Shown: positions 35,579-47,893, counted from the first letter of the stretch. The stretch: 64,000 bases of DNA from Apostichopus parvimensis (GCA_000934455.1 KN897626.1:1-64000), one strand, 5' to 3'. Made by a program: numbers and translations. Notes: a model not told the origin generated them from the letters alone.

Positions 35579-36254
35579 GTATGCTTATTTCTGTGTCTTC
35601 TCTGGTAAGAGACATTGGTCTTCTGATGGTCAATTCTGACTGGCTTACAAAATGTATATTCTTCATTTCTCTCCTAAACCAAGAAAGATATTTGAAAGAT
35701 TGATTCTTGTCTTGCAGAACACACATAAAGTAAGATATATAACCATGTTAGGATACCTTGTACAGTTTATACATGAATTATTTAGTAATGAAGGGTCATC
35801 TTCCAACTTAGCTGTTTTTAATTTGGCAGACATGACATTGTAGGTGTGAAAGATATATTACAGTCATAAACTGTGTACACAGTGTACAGTCATATAACAG
35901 TCATACACAGTGAGTGATAGCCTGCTGTTGGCTATTATGAAGGTACCTAAAACATAGTCATTTGTCAAGTGAACTGATGTTTAATTAACAGGTCTAGTTT
36001 GCTTTACAAGTGCGTTCCAAGGACCATGAGAGGAGATCGGGAGGAGAGGGGGAGGAGAGTTGAGAGGCAATATAGTGAAGGATAGGGTGAGGAGGGAGTG
36101 TTAAACAAAATGTCCTTCGAGTTGTGAAATGTGGCATTCTTAAGCAGCAAGAACATTGTAATAATTATATTAAACTGCTTTTAGGTGATGGAGATGTCAT
36201 TTCATAAAACAATGGAGATTAAATTTTGTATGGCCCTCTTTCATTCTCCTACAG

Positions 36255-36551
36255 GACCAGAACCTGTTCCCTACGCACCAAAGGTGACTGCACCTTTGAA
36301 AGATGTGGAAGTATTCGAGGGTGAACCCTGGGAACTCAAATGCAGCATTGCAGCATACCCACGACCCACGCTGACCTGGTACAAGAACGACGATCCATTA
36401 GTGGTGAAACCACCGTTAGATATTGTGCACAAGGGGCGCACAGCAAAGTTGATTGTACCAGCTAGTTTAATGGAAGATGCTGGGAAGTACACTGTAAGAG
36501 CAGTCAATCCTCTAGGAGAAGTATCAACCTCTGGTTACATCAATGTCAAAG
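36255..36551 (+). CDS. Ig4 exon (I-set, F-strand Cys replaced)
   Basis: 297 bp, phases 1-1. PWELKCSIAAYPRPTLTWYK is normal, but strand F reads GKYTVRAVNPLG, with Val where Cys is expected. The domain therefore cannot form the canonical disulphide, which is common in intracellular muscle Ig domains. Confidence 0.92.
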
Positions 36552-36734
36552 GTTAGTGTCACCAGTTAGTGTAACCAGTTAGATTATTGAGGGAATATCA
36601 AGATGGATGTAATAATTAAGTGATCGCACTGTAGAATGTGATAAGTGAGTGGCTGAATTCATGATAGTCAAATAGTTGGATTTTTTTGTCCAGTTGGAGA
36701 AACCCACAGTATTCCTATCTGAAACTTCCCACTT

Positions 36735-36985
36735 AGGGAATGTCTTCGCATCCTGGGGCTGTCTCTCTGTCTGGGACAGTCTCCCCGTCTGGGAATCTTG
36801 TCTGGGACTGTCTTCTCGTTTCGGACTGTCTTCACGTCTGGGACTGTCTCCTGATCTGCGACTCTTGCTTGGGACTGTCTTCACATCTGGGATGGTCTCT
36901 CATCAAGGGTTGTCTTCCCATGGGGGACCTGTCTTCTGATATGTGGCTGTCTTCCCATTAGGGACTGTCTCCCCATCTGTGACGG
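36735..36985 (+). repeat. Degenerate ~20-bp minisatellite
   Basis: About a dozen units resemble GGGACTGTCTTCACATCT, with frequent changes. It is intronic; both strands show accidental open frames. Confidence 0.85.
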
Positions 36986-37479
36986 TTCTTCTGCATGATG
37001 AGATGTATTTTAATTTTGGCAGTTGCACAATTCTATATACCAGATATTGGACTGTAATATCAAATGATTATACTTTTGGATAAGAATTTTCAATGTTGTC
37101 AGAATAAGAAGCTTCTGAAATGCCATAGATGTATTGCTGAATGTGTAACAAGCTATCAGCATGTGCCTGGGATAACTAGAATACCCCCACCATTTATTTG
37201 CTCTGGTGGGGTGCAATGGTTCAGACTTTGGAGTAAATATCAGGGGATATGCATTCACTCACCCACTTTGTATATCCTATTTACACATAATGCAAGGCAG
37301 TATATCAACCCCACTAAGTCTATATTCTGATAGGGAGTGATGTTATGGGAAATAGTACAGCATGTACATTTGTGTTATACATACTCTGTATAAGACCTGG
37401 CCATGTTATACCAGGGATTGATTATACCCTACAAATGATTTCTTCTTGTTGGGTGCAGTGGTACAGGTTTTTAACGTAA

Positions 37480-37640
37480 ATATAATGATAATAATAATTT
37501 ATTTTATAAAGCGTAAAATCCACAAAAAGTGCTCTAAAACGCTATGTAACATAACTATAACACAACTATACACAACTATATCCCAGCATGGATGCAGGAT
37601 GGTCTTGCTATGTGAAGATGTTCTTCCAAATCATAAAACA
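37480..37640 (+). repeat. Possible dispersed repeat beginning aataataatttattttataaagcg
   Basis: The segment aatttattttataaagcg...ccacaaaaagtgctctaaa resembles a common pattern of short interspersed repeats in marine invertebrate genomes as I recall it. Boundaries are uncertain. Confidence 0.3.
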
Positions 37641-37738
37641 CAAAACATCAGCTGCTATTTGTTATGTGAATCACCACTGAACATATCAGTGTGTATAAAT
37701 AAAGATGCATTGCCAATCTTCTCTTCATCCTTTAACAG

Positions 37739-38035
37739 AGAAACAAATCCCTCCAGCACCACCACGATTCAGTAAGATGTTGGAACCGCAGGTGATCGTT
37801 GACGGCAAACCATTGGAGCTGAGATGCGCCCTGACGGGACACCCTCCACCAGAGATTAGCTGGTATAGGAACAACAGGCCTTTCCCCCAGGAGATACCTC
37901 ATGATACGTGGTACAGGGGCGGAGAGGCAGCCCTTAGACTACCAAAGGCCACAGCTGACGATGATGGGATATACACTTGTAAAGCAGTCAATCCTCATGG
38001 ACAAGATTCTACCAGTGGAAGAGTCACTGTGGAAG
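37739..38035 (+). CDS. Ig5 exon (I-set)
   Basis: 297 bp, phases 1-1. The linker KQIPPAPPRFSKMLEPQVI introduces a complete domain: LELRCALTGHPPPEISWYRN, and GIYTCKAVNPHGQDSTSGRV. Its NPHGQDSTS already shows the motif that dominates Ig8-Ig16. Confidence 0.93.
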
Positions 38036-39066
38036 GTAGGTTATAATGGAAGAGAAGAAGATGAATTTTTTTTTGATTGATAATATCTGGAGGTAGGTGA
38101 CAAGAGTGACACATGTGATGTGACACCTGTGACACTTCACAAAGTTAAACACACACCTATTTATCCCTTTGCAACAGTGTTTGTGGGTGTGCATCCACTA
38201 TCACTGAAAGAGAAGTAGCTACATTATCACTGACTCATGTTTGTAGTACCACATCTTAAACTCTTGAAAAGAAATTGCAAAAAGAAACCATAAACAATAA
38301 ACTAACAGAAATATTATATTTTAACTGCATGTGTTTCTGTATTTTCATTAACATAGTTTAAGCAGCATGTGTCCATTATTTAGAGCACGATTATCACTTG
38401 CATCGTACAGACAAATTTGTCACCACATGTAATTTCATTTGTTTCCACCAATTGATTTGTTAGGCAGTTCGTGTACATCATGCATCTATCTTCAGAAACC
38501 CCCATAAATGACAGAAATATTATGTAAAGTTCAGCAAAATGTATTTTTGATGATTATTTTGATTGTATTTGTCAGAGTAAAAGAAAATAATTAAAAGAAA
38601 AAGGCGTGAAAAAGAAAGAAGGGACCCTACAACCATAAATATCATGATTTCATTCAGTTTGAATACTTTTTCATCCCACTGTAGTAACCATTGTAGTAAT
38701 CAATGAATAAGAATTTACATATAGTGATTTAATTACATTCCAGTAGTAGGGTTATACATTCAATTGTGTGGTTTTTAACTTCTTCACAATAATGTTTCAT
38801 TTCTCAAGTACCATTATGTAGAATTCTTTGAAAAGTTAAAAACAAGAAAGAAGGATACCTTATATGAAAATGAACAGAGGGAGATGATGGAAGGTTAAAG
38901 CTTACGAGAAAACTCTCATTTACTTTTCGTTCATAGTTTAGCTACATGTAGCTACATGTAATTTTGCCATTAACATTACTAACATCTAGCACCGTTCCCA
39001 TTTCTTTCAAACACTTTGCATGATTAGGGGGTAAAAAATCTATACGGAGACCAGGATATTTCAAAG
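38036..39066. other. Intron after Ig5
   Basis: AT-rich, without a recognised exon. The stretch from Ig5 to the acidic exon is the one place where a hidden gene boundary could most easily lie, but no stop with a poly(A) site or start exon stood out. Confidence 0.5.
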
Positions 39067-39117
39067 CCCCTGTAATAGCTCCAGAGGATAAGCCTTCTGT
39101 GAAGAAACCAACCGAAG
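39067..39117 (+). CDS. PEVK-like micro-exon
   Basis: 51 bp with acceptor tttcaaag and donor CGAAG|gtaatg, phases 1-1. With the preceding G it encodes APVIAPEDKPSVKKPTE, rich in P, E, V and K. The exact phase fit on both sides and the composition like titin PEVK exons argue for a real exon. It could be skipped without a frame change. Confidence 0.6.
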
Positions 39118-39208
39118 GTAATGTATAAACAAGTGTAAACCCATGTTAAAGTTGGTGTCGGCAGTGGGATTATTGCAACTGTCAGAACTAGTGTCTGACA
39201 ACTATCAT

Positions 39209-39340
39209 GCTGGTGTCAGCAGTGGGATTTGTTTGTTCCATTGACTATAATTGCTGGTGTCAGCAGTGGGATTTGTATGTTCCATTGACTATAATTGCTG
39301 GTGTCAGCAGTGGGATTTGTATGTTCCATTGACTATTGTT
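39209..39340 (+). repeat. 44-bp tandem repeat, three copies
   Basis: gctggtgtcagcagtgggat begins at 39209, 39253 and 39297, each followed by ttgt(t/a)tgttccattgacta. A partial relative (gttggtgtcggcagtgggat) lies about 60 bases upstream. Confidence 0.92.
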
Positions 39341-39344
39341 TAAA

Positions 39345-40488
39345 TTGAGCAGCATTTTAAGAAGACCCTTACACTTGCATGCAACATTCACATAATGTTC
39401 TAATTGTTACTTTAAGAATGCTTTCTCAGTGATATGTTTTGCTTAAGTAAAGACATTTCTTACGATGATTGTGACTGATGTGACAGACATATCATAAGGC
39501 ATGTAATGTTTCAAATCACAGCATGATGTATTCTTCATTGGGTGACTGCAGAGTATAACCTGCTTATATACACTTATATGTCTGGGTTACTACATCATAA
39601 ATGGCTATATATGTCAACGTACTAGGCCCTTGGTTGCTTTCCACACATGCACTTCTGAGGTTGACACCATGAGTTAAAATGGTTTTTACAAACATATTCA
39701 TATTTTCAAAATGTCTGGTCTGGAAGGATGAAATTGTGGTTAAGGATGGAAAGTGGCTAATAGAATTTTCCTATCATATGAAGAATAGAAAAATTTATAA
39801 TTACGTTCAACTTAAAAAGTCCGCCCTCTGCTGCATCCTACTATTGATAATACTAATATAAGCCACATATATGAAAATAATTGTTACATAACTCATACGT
39901 AGTAAAGGCATATTGAATTTGATTGCAGAGACAAGACTGTGTTGAAGCATTTGAATGTTTCAGTATCATTTTCCACTCTAAAAATGTTGCATAGGAATTT
40001 ATTCTAAACATCACCAGTCATTTTTAGATTTATTTTTAATATATGTGGAATTTTTAACTTTCGTGTGCAGTCTAAAAAATACACAATCTGTGTATAGATA
40101 AAATGATATGAAAAATCACAATTCCTTATGAAATAGCTTGCAATAAGACCAATCTGAAAATGATCTTGCCTGTAAATTTGTCTTTCATTGGTCTCTTGTT
40201 TTACCTCAAATATGATATGCTCGTCTTCTTTAACCTATTCAATGAAGACAAAATTACTTACATTAGCTACTGCTCTTTTCCAATACAACTACATAATCTA
40301 TATAGTCATGCTTGTATATTTATCATGCCTACCCTGTATATCTACCCATAACCCCTTTATTAATTTTGATAACTCTCCCACCTTTTGATTTCTGCATCTT
40401 GTTATTCCAACCTGTAATTCACTAACCCACTGATGCATGTTCCCTTTTGTTTCGTCCCGCCTCTGTTGTTTCTTTTTGCATGTTAAAG
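39345..40488. other. Intron before the acidic exon
   Basis: No exon or repeat of note. It ends in the pyrimidine-rich acceptor tgttaaag. Confidence 0.5.
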
Positions 40489-41424
40489 ATGAGGATGAGT
40501 TAGTGGTTCCTCAAGAGGTTGACATTCAGAAGTCAGCCCCTCCACCCCAGTTCCCCTCAGATGACGAGGGTGACATTTCCGATAAATCTGACAAAAGAGA
40601 CGAGACCAGTGCTGGCAGTAGCGATGAGGCAGAGGATGAAACCACAATGAACATTTTGTCGCAGCCGAATTATGAGAAAGATTCAGAGAGATTCCCAGAG
40701 ACTGATGATGGTGATGATGATGATGAGGTGGATTATCCCTTCAATCAAAGTGACTTTGGAAGAAGGAGAAGTTTAGACGAGGATGCCGATGAAGGAGAAG
40801 AGAAGGAGGACTCAAGTCGAGAGAGTGAAGATGAAGAGAGTCGAGAGGATGAAGAGAGTCGAGAGGATGACGAGAGTAGGGAGGATGATGAGAGTAGGGA
40901 GGATGACAAGAGTAGGGAGGATGAAGAGAGTAGGGAGAATGAAGAGAAGGAAGAAGAGCCGGAACAAGCTTTTAAAAGTTCTTTCACCATCACGGTTCAT
41001 ACGTCCAAACCAGATAACCGCGACGGCGAAGATGATGATGATGATGATAACGACAGTGATGATTCTACCGGAAGCCATTCAACAGAAAAAAGTGGTTCTA
41101 CGGTAAGAAGCAAACCCAGAAGCCAATTTAACAGTGGAGAGGACGATTCTGAAGTCGATGAGGAAGAAGTATCTAAGGACGACCCCAGGAGTGAACCGCA
41201 ACCATCGTATAAGACCTCTTTTGCGATTGCTATCCGACCCTCAGAACCCAAAGAGGAGGACGATTCATACAGAGAGGATAGTCAATCTGAGAAGGGGAGT
41301 GATGCTAAGCCCGACAGTCCGGGACACAGCCAGGGTTATCCCTCTTACGAAGTGCTATTGGAGGATAGCTCTCTTCCTAGACTGCCGGAGGATTCTGATG
41401 ATCCTAGAGATAGAGGAAAAGTTG
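40489..41424 (+). CDS. Large acidic disordered exon (312 residues)
   Basis: 936 bp, phases 1-1, the largest exon in the window. It starts DEDELVVPQEVDIQKSAPPP and is dominated by D/E/S. It includes about seven copies of SRED(E/D)(E/D) (40812-40945) and the runs DDDDDD and DGDDDDE. Two internal motifs, KSSFTITVHTSKP and KTSFAIAIRPSEP, look like an ancient duplication. It is predicted to be a flexible, negatively charged spacer between Ig5 and Ig6, with many Ser in acidic context as possible casein kinase 2 sites. No known domain. Confidence 0.88.
40812..40945 (+). repeat. 18-bp coding tandem repeat (SREDEE)n
   Basis: About seven in-frame units of the type GAGAGTCGAGAGGATGAA, with synonymous and D/E/K/N variation. 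Likely length-polymorphic. Confidence 0.9.
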
Positions 41425-42530
41425 GTAAGGAAATTTGGAATTGTTTTCGAACGGATCACATCCATCTTTCCCTGTCTGTCATATATTTTGAAGTGGGTTT
41501 TGTTAATAACCTGACTATGATCACAAATTCACTCAGATCATGGACTATCAAGGAACCTAACATGTTGTTGATCTTTGTGCAATTTCATTGGGCTCATTTT
41601 GGTGAGGAATATGTTAATCCATGATATTAACTCACTATTAATATAACCTAACAACCATTCTCTTCATAGTTTCATTATCATTGAACTTTACCTTTGCCAA
41701 AATTTGACTGACAATATTTTTTTTGACTAAAAATATTGAGGAAAAAATCTGTTAAAGTTTTGTTTCAGCAAAGCTTTCATCACTGACCAAAATCTTTTAT
41801 AAATCAACACTTTTTTGTTTTTGTTTAAATGGGTATTTTGGTATTACATCATTTATACTAGCTCATTGGGTTTGCATTGTATTTCCATTATACATGTAGT
41901 CTTTTGCATATAATACATGGGTGATGGTTGTCATCAGCAGAATAATACTTTCATTAGAGAGCAAACATTCAAAGGTTGTAATATCCAGCAAAATGTACCT
42001 CAGGAGTAACATTATAAAGAGTCACATACTTTATTGGGTATTACAAATCACATCATAAAATTAAAATTAAAAAATACCAAACAAGTATATTCTGTATTTC
42101 AAAATTCCAAATCTTGAACAAAAAGTGACAAATCAAAGAAAAAATTGTTGAATGGTTGGGTTAAGTGCGATTTTGCTATCATGTAAAAATATGCACAAGC
42201 AAAATTGGGGGATATGATTGGCTAATGAAACTGAGACTGTATTTCCATTTTGTCCTTTTCTACGTCTGTTGATTTCATGTCCAAAAAATAAAAAGATCCT
42301 TAAGGGGGTTATATCAGATTTTTGATCATATAATTTATCTTTAAAGGAAAAAAAGGCAGAAAAAACCAAAACAAAAGCCAAGAAAAATTGAGTTGCCGTA
42401 GTAAAGTTTGCTGTTAGTTTATCCACCTCTGTCTTTAATGACTTCATTCTTCACATATCTTTATTTCATTCTGTTAGTGCTGACACATCGTTAGATACAT
42501 TGCATTTCCTCTTCCTTCTCGCATGATCAG
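41425..42530. other. Intron after the acidic exon
   Basis: AT-rich; nothing recognised. The reading frame runs on for some 200 bases past the donor gtaagg without coding character. Confidence 0.55.
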
Positions 42531-42644
42531 AGGTTACCATAGAAACGACCAAAGTGACGCACATTTCTCTGGCATCTATCATGATTTTGGATGATGCTGA
42601 TGTTGACCGTGATGAAGGAGGCTCTCATTCTGAACCTCTCAACA
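42531..42644 (+). CDS. Small spacer exon 1
   Basis: 114 bp, phases 1-1 (acceptor catgatcag, donor CAACA|gtaagg). It encodes EVTIETTKVTHISLASIMIL then DDADVDRDEGGSHSEPLN. The TT.VTHIS.AS part faintly recalls the SSFTITVHTS motif of the acidic exon. Confidence 0.78.
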
Positions 42645-42702
42645 GTAAGGACCGATTATTATCAAAATAAGGTTACTGGCTACAGATGAGATGAAAAGAC
42701 CC

Positions 42703-42740
42703 TTGTGGTTTACGTGGTTTACGTGGTTTACGTGGTTTTT
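42703..42740 (+). repeat. 9-bp tandem repeat (GTGGTTTAC)n
   Basis: About four units in the intron. Confidence 0.9.
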
Positions 42741-43552
42741 GCTTAAAGCAGCTGGTTTCGTCTACATCTTACATCTTTAAAAATACAATAAAATATAAGT
42801 TGTTTGGTCAGTTGCATAAAGTATGTTAGAAAAAGGTGTATTACTTTAAAATGAAAAGAATGGAATAACTGTGAACAAACTACAATATCTATTGCCAAAA
42901 CCTTGTGTAGGTAAAATATATAAAAGTTAGAGGGCCTGAGTTTAGTCATGGTAAGATCTTCGACAGGGACAAACTGAAATAGAAACAGAGTAAGGACATA
43001 TTTAAGAGTGACAGAGAAATAAGACTAACTTGGAAATGTCAAGCCCTTTAACTTTTTCTAAAATGGGCAGGGTTGAAAACACTTTTATGTCGTCCGGAAC
43101 AGGGAATTTTAAGGTATGGTCTTTTTTTTGTGGGCGAGGCATCATATTTTTAAAAAACTTAAAGGACACTGACGGCAAAAGCCATCAGTCTTGTCAAGTA
43201 AGCCCTGTATTGTATATGGATGAATAGGTATGGAATATTGTAGTAGTTTTTGTACTTGTAGTACCACTAAGTACTGCTGCATGTGTAAGAGTACAAGTAG
43301 AATTCTATTTGGTATGAGTACCAGTACAAGTCTCTAAGTCTGAGTTGGAGAACTTAATCCTACGCTAGATTTCCAAAATGTCCAAAAACTATGTGTATAA
43401 ATCTACTAGGGTAACTTTAATATACTAGAATACGAGTTGAAATACAGACTCAGAGAAAAGTCTGAAAGTTAGAAATTGAGGGCGCTTTAATAGTAGGAAG
43501 TAGAAATCGATTGAGTAGTATTCATGGAATGCAACCAGCTGCTTTAAGCATT
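42739..43552. mobile_element. Candidate short TIR element (MITE-like)
   Basis: tgcttaaagcagctggtt at the left end is matched by its reverse complement aaccagctgctttaagca at the right end, about 810 bp apart. The inside has no transposase frame. A target-site duplication is not evident, so this may be two unrelated copies of a short motif; similar pieces occur near 17512 and 34058. Confidence 0.3.
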
Positions 43553-44477
43553 TGTAGAACTGATCAAAAGCAAAGTTTCTTAATAATTTGTGTAAATTTG
43601 TGGTGTTTTACTCTGGTGAATGTTGTTAGAGAATGATAATAATTTCTCTATGAAAATGCCAGTTTGATAAAGTTGTTAACAAATTTTGACTCTCACACAA
43701 TTTGGAAAGAGGATAAAGAAAATGAGCTGTTATTTGTCTTTCTAGAAGACATTTTGTTTTATAGAATGGAATGTAAGAAACTATAATATGTAAGATTTCT
43801 TCAGACTTTTATCTTTTGGCTGTCTGGACCAATAACATTTAACCCATCATAACATTAATATAATCTCATGTTTGACTTATCAGATTCTTTTAGTACACTC
43901 TTTTGTTAGTTTTCATGATTAACTTTCTCTCTCACTTAGAATACACATTATTATGATTATCATTTATAATGTATTGTTTTGCTTCAATGTTAAGTTTCAT
44001 AAAACTTATTGTAGGGCCCTTTATAGTGTTGTGTGGATTTGCCTGTTTGGCTGAACTCCATTTCTCTCTCCTCTGAAACTAAAAAAAAAGAAGAAAAAAC
44101 GAGCAATGTTTTTGAAAAAGTTTAATAAAAATTAAATCACAGACTGAAGTGATATTATGCCCCATTTGCTTCATTTTTGAAGACAAGTTTGAAATAAATC
44201 AAAATAAAATTGATTGATATTTTGTTCAGGTTTTTTTTTAAATGAAAAACTGCAAGACTATATATTTCTCATCTGACACATTCTTAATGATCTTTTCAGT
44301 ATAAGTCATGTTTAATATGATACACATTGAGAATAAAATAAACAAAAAACAGTATGTAATTAACTGATGTTTCTAATGTATGCATAGATTCATTAAAGAC
44401 TTAATAAACTAGTGATGAAACTAATTTCTTTTACTAACATTTCCTATATATCCACTAATTTTTATTTGCATGCACAG
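43553..44477. other. Intron remainder before spacer exon 2
   Basis: AT-rich; nothing recognised. Confidence 0.5.
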
Positions 44478-44588
44478 AAGAAGAGTTATTACTTGCTCTT
44501 GCACTTGACCCCGTGTTTCTCGACCCCTACACTCAACCCTCAACCCCAAGTGAAACCTCCGACGAGCCCGACTGGCCAGTAATCGAAG
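44478..44588 (+). CDS. Small spacer exon 2
   Basis: 111 bp, phases 1-1 (acceptor catgcacag, donor TCGAAG|gtgaga). It encodes EELLLALALDPVFLDPYTQP then STPSETSDEPDWPVIE, a hydrophobic start and an acidic end. Confidence 0.75.
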
Positions 44589-45128
44589 GTGAGAAGTCTG
44601 GCCACAAATATTATCTGCTTCCTTGTGGAGCAAGAAAGTTAACAAATGTTTCAAAATACTAATAAAAAACCTGATTTTTATTTTATGCATTTTTTTTGTA
44701 CATCATTTTTTTTTTAGTTCAGGTATTTGTAATATGTATTGAACTACATAGTTAGATTTCATATAGTAGAATGCCATTATAGTACACATTTTGGTTACTT
44801 GAATGAATACTTTCTGTTATATGTGAAAGAAATGTTTTATGTTGTGATAAATGCCATTTCATGGATAGAGTTAATGATATAATAATGATATTAATATGAT
44901 TTTATGATATTTAAAATGATGTTAATAAAGTGGTTGTTAAAGCTTCATTGATGCTGTAAATGAAAGCTATGATCATTTCACATATGCCCATCCACTCCAC
45001 AGGAGTGTGATGGTCAATGATATAAGTAACATTTAAGTAATAGTTAAGTAATATATTTTTCCAGTTTTGTACAGTTTTACACACCATCAAGTTTTCCTTG
45101 TAAATCCTCAATTTGCAATTGAAGTTCT

Positions 45129-45204
45129 TTGAAACTCGTTTATGTGTACTTTTATCACATGCGTTTGAAACTTGTTTATGTGTACTTTTATCACATGCGT
45201 TTGA
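45129..45204 (+). repeat. 38-bp tandem duplication
   Basis: tttatgtgtacttttatcac with atgcgtttga occurs twice back to back. Confidence 0.92.
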
Positions 45205-45777
45205 ATTCACGACAGGATTTTATTCATTTGAAAATTGTGTATATAATATTTACTTAATTTAGAATAGGTTCTGTGCCTACCTAATCTATCTGTTTATTTT
45301 ACTAACTTTCTTTCACAGCTTTACCCAAAGTTAACAAAATAACAAAAATCCCAACAAAACAATTAAACACAAAAATAATATTAATAATATCCTCCTTAAT
45401 GAATTTTAATATTTAATAGTTGTGTTTTAATAGTGAAACAAATGCACCTGTGATCAAATAAAAGACAGTGTGTTTCATGTGATGCCTGCTGTTGTTACAG
45501 ATAACAATGGTGTCATAAATGGAAGAAATTTATGTTTCATAATGTATTAATAATATTTTATGCAAACCTTTAATTTGAGTCTGGTTTATTTGTCTGTTTT
45601 TAGATAAAAATTCCCCAGTAGCGTACTTTATTCACGTTGCTGCACTACACAACTGCATAACATGTCTTTTTACCTTTATACTATATATCGCTATGCTATG
45701 ATGAATATGCAAATGTATGCATGCAGTTAACATTAACTTGCCTTTTCCTGCATGTCTCCCCTATGCTGCATGTATAG

Positions 45778-45876
45778 AAGATGAAGTAGTACCTGACAAG
45801 GTTACTACAGTGCACGCTGCACCTAACCTTCTGAGAGCACTGGATCCTGATGCAGACTGGTCTGATGATGAGGATG
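45778..45876 (+). CDS. Small spacer exon 3
   Basis: 99 bp, phases 1-1 (acceptor tgtatag, donor GGATG|gtaagg). It encodes EDEVVPDKVTTVHAAPNLLR then ALDPDADWSDDED. LALDP...DW in exon 2 and ALDPDADW here suggest the spacer exons are related. Confidence 0.8.
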
Positions 45877-46686
45877 GTAAGGAAAAGTCAAAATCCCCCC
45901 CAAAATGGGGAAAAAAGACTGGAATAGAGAATTGCTGCAATTATTGCCAGTTTTGAGAAAGTTGGAAGACCAGAGCTTATTATCACAGTTATAGACATAA
46001 TTTTAATGTTTATTTTTGTTTTTCTTGATTGAAGAATTTTCTTGATTGAAGAAAGCATTTACTCTGCATATATCTTTGCATAATATATATTTGTGAGTGA
46101 AGATATAGAAACTTTGGTGGCAAGTTATCAATTGTTTTGATAGACATTTGGAAATTTCAGTATTAGCATTATTCTGTAAGTGTAATATATCCAGTATTGT
46201 CCCTGCCATTTTTACCTTTTAATCACAAAAAAGAACAAAATCTGACCAACTTTCTATTCCTGAATATAGAGAAAGCTTGACTTAATTTTGAAATATTTGA
46301 CTGTGATTTTAACTGACCCCTTGTATAAAGCAAATTCAAAATTTGTTTATATAGTGTAGTAATGGGTTGCTAAACAATGAATGTGAAACAAGTTATGATG
46401 TGTCCAAGGTTTTACATTTTGAAGAAATATTTGGTAGATATGATCAAAACTATAAAAAAAACAAAAAAAAACAATATAATATAATATGAACTATACCCAA
46501 ATAGTTACTTTAATTTTACTCCTGCAAGCTGTTAGTCTCTGCAAAGTTGTTAATAATTTTAAATACAATTCTCTCTTCATGTTCAATGATAGTTTCTTAA
46601 TTTAGTCTGGAAATCTTCTATATGGTCTTTCCATTTGTAGAAAGACTCAAGCCTAATAATTGCTTCAACTTTTGTTTTTCTCACAG

Positions 46687-46977
46687 AACCTGCAACAAAA
46701 CCAGTCTTCACGACCAAACTGGAACCACAGATAACGGTTTCGAACGGGAAACCTCTACATCTCAAGTGTAAACTGGATTCCTCGCCAAACCCTACCATCA
46801 CATGGTACAAAAATGGTACCCTCATCCCGAGAGAGCCTCCCTATGAGATGTACCACAACGGTGATGAGGTCGGTCTTGTGATCCCGCAGAGCCGCAAGGA
46901 AGATGAGGGCATTTATGCTTGTAGAGCTGCCACAGCTGCTGGTGAAGATATGACCAACTCAAAAGTTATCGTCACAG
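46687..46977 (+). CDS. Ig6 exon (I-set)
   Basis: 291 bp, phases 1-1. The linker EPATKPVFTTKLEPQITVSN leads to PLHLKCKLDSSPNPTITWYK and GIYACRAATAAG. All core residues are present. It is the first domain to start with the EP..KP.F...LEP pattern used by the downstream array. Confidence 0.93.
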
Positions 46978-47231
46978 GTAACATCCAATATTCGGTTGAA
47001 TAATTCTTGGATAAAACCTCAAACAGTTGCGAAAATGATTTCACTTTCTTTTCAAGATATTCTTTGATATTTGGAAAATGGTAGTTGAACTTATGTTGGT
47101 CTTATGATGGTCTGGGTGAAATATAGAAATCCAACCAGAACAGATAGCTGTGTGTTCTAAATGGTCTACAAAATGTGATTTTGTGCCTCAAGTTATCGTT
47201 TAACTTATTTATTTATCATCTTCTTCTGCAG

Positions 47232-47519
47232 AACACATCAAACCACAGTTCACAAGAAGACTTCAACCTCAGTTTGCTGCAGTCGATGGAGAACCCCTGG
47301 AGCTATCTTGCTCGGTTACAGGGGATCCAACTCCAACCATCCAATGGTACAAAGATGGGAAACTACTGGACGGCAGATCAGACTTTGAGATTACCTTCTC
47401 AAGAGGAGAGGTCAAACTGAAATCACCGAAGACGACAGTGACCGATGAAGGTGTCTTCTCCTGCCGAGCGGTCAATCCAGCCGGCGATGACATCACCAGC
47501 TGTAACCTATTGGTGGAAG
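47232..47519 (+). CDS. Ig7 exon (I-set)
   Basis: 288 bp, phases 1-1. EHIKPQFTRRLQPQFAAVDG, then LELSCSVTGDPTPTIQWYKD, GVFSCRAVNPAG and a G strand ITSCNLLVEG with an added Cys. Complete. Confidence 0.93.
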
Positions 47520-47833
47520 GTTAGTAGTAGTGTTATCCTTTAGTGTTCCTCTATATATATATATTTATAATTCCTATCTAGTCTCAGCATTTCCAGAGAT
47601 TTTCTACACTCCCTTACATTAACTCATCCACACACACAGTCTTCCACATCAACCCAACCTTGCAATATACCCCACACACTACATGTTATAAGTCATGTAT
47701 CCCACTATATTATCCCACTGCATCTTCCCACTATATCCCAAATCTTCCCACTACATCCCAGTCTTAGTATAAAAGCCATCCACTATATGATTGTTTAACT
47801 AGAATAACATTCTCAACCAAAACATTATGTTAG

Positions 47834-47893
47834 TCGTGGGAATTATCCCCCGACTCCTTTTCTAGTCGTGGGAATTATCCCCCTTCACCTTCT
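47834..47893 (+). repeat. 32-bp tandem duplication
   Basis: gtcgtgggaattatccccc occurs twice, 32 bases apart, followed in each by a short C/T-rich stretch. Confidence 0.85.

Noticed and set aside
36579-36939. Open frames on both strands near 36.6-36.9 kb
   Set aside because: They are produced by the ~20-bp minisatellite; no splice sites support them.
39209-39340. Three direct 44-bp repeats as a CRISPR-like array
   Set aside because: The units are contiguous with no variable spacers, in an animal intron.
40745-41251. Ser- or Ile-rich minus-strand frames and a Met/Arg-rich plus frame over the acidic exon
   Set aside because: These are shadows of the GA-rich 18-bp coding repeat in other frames.
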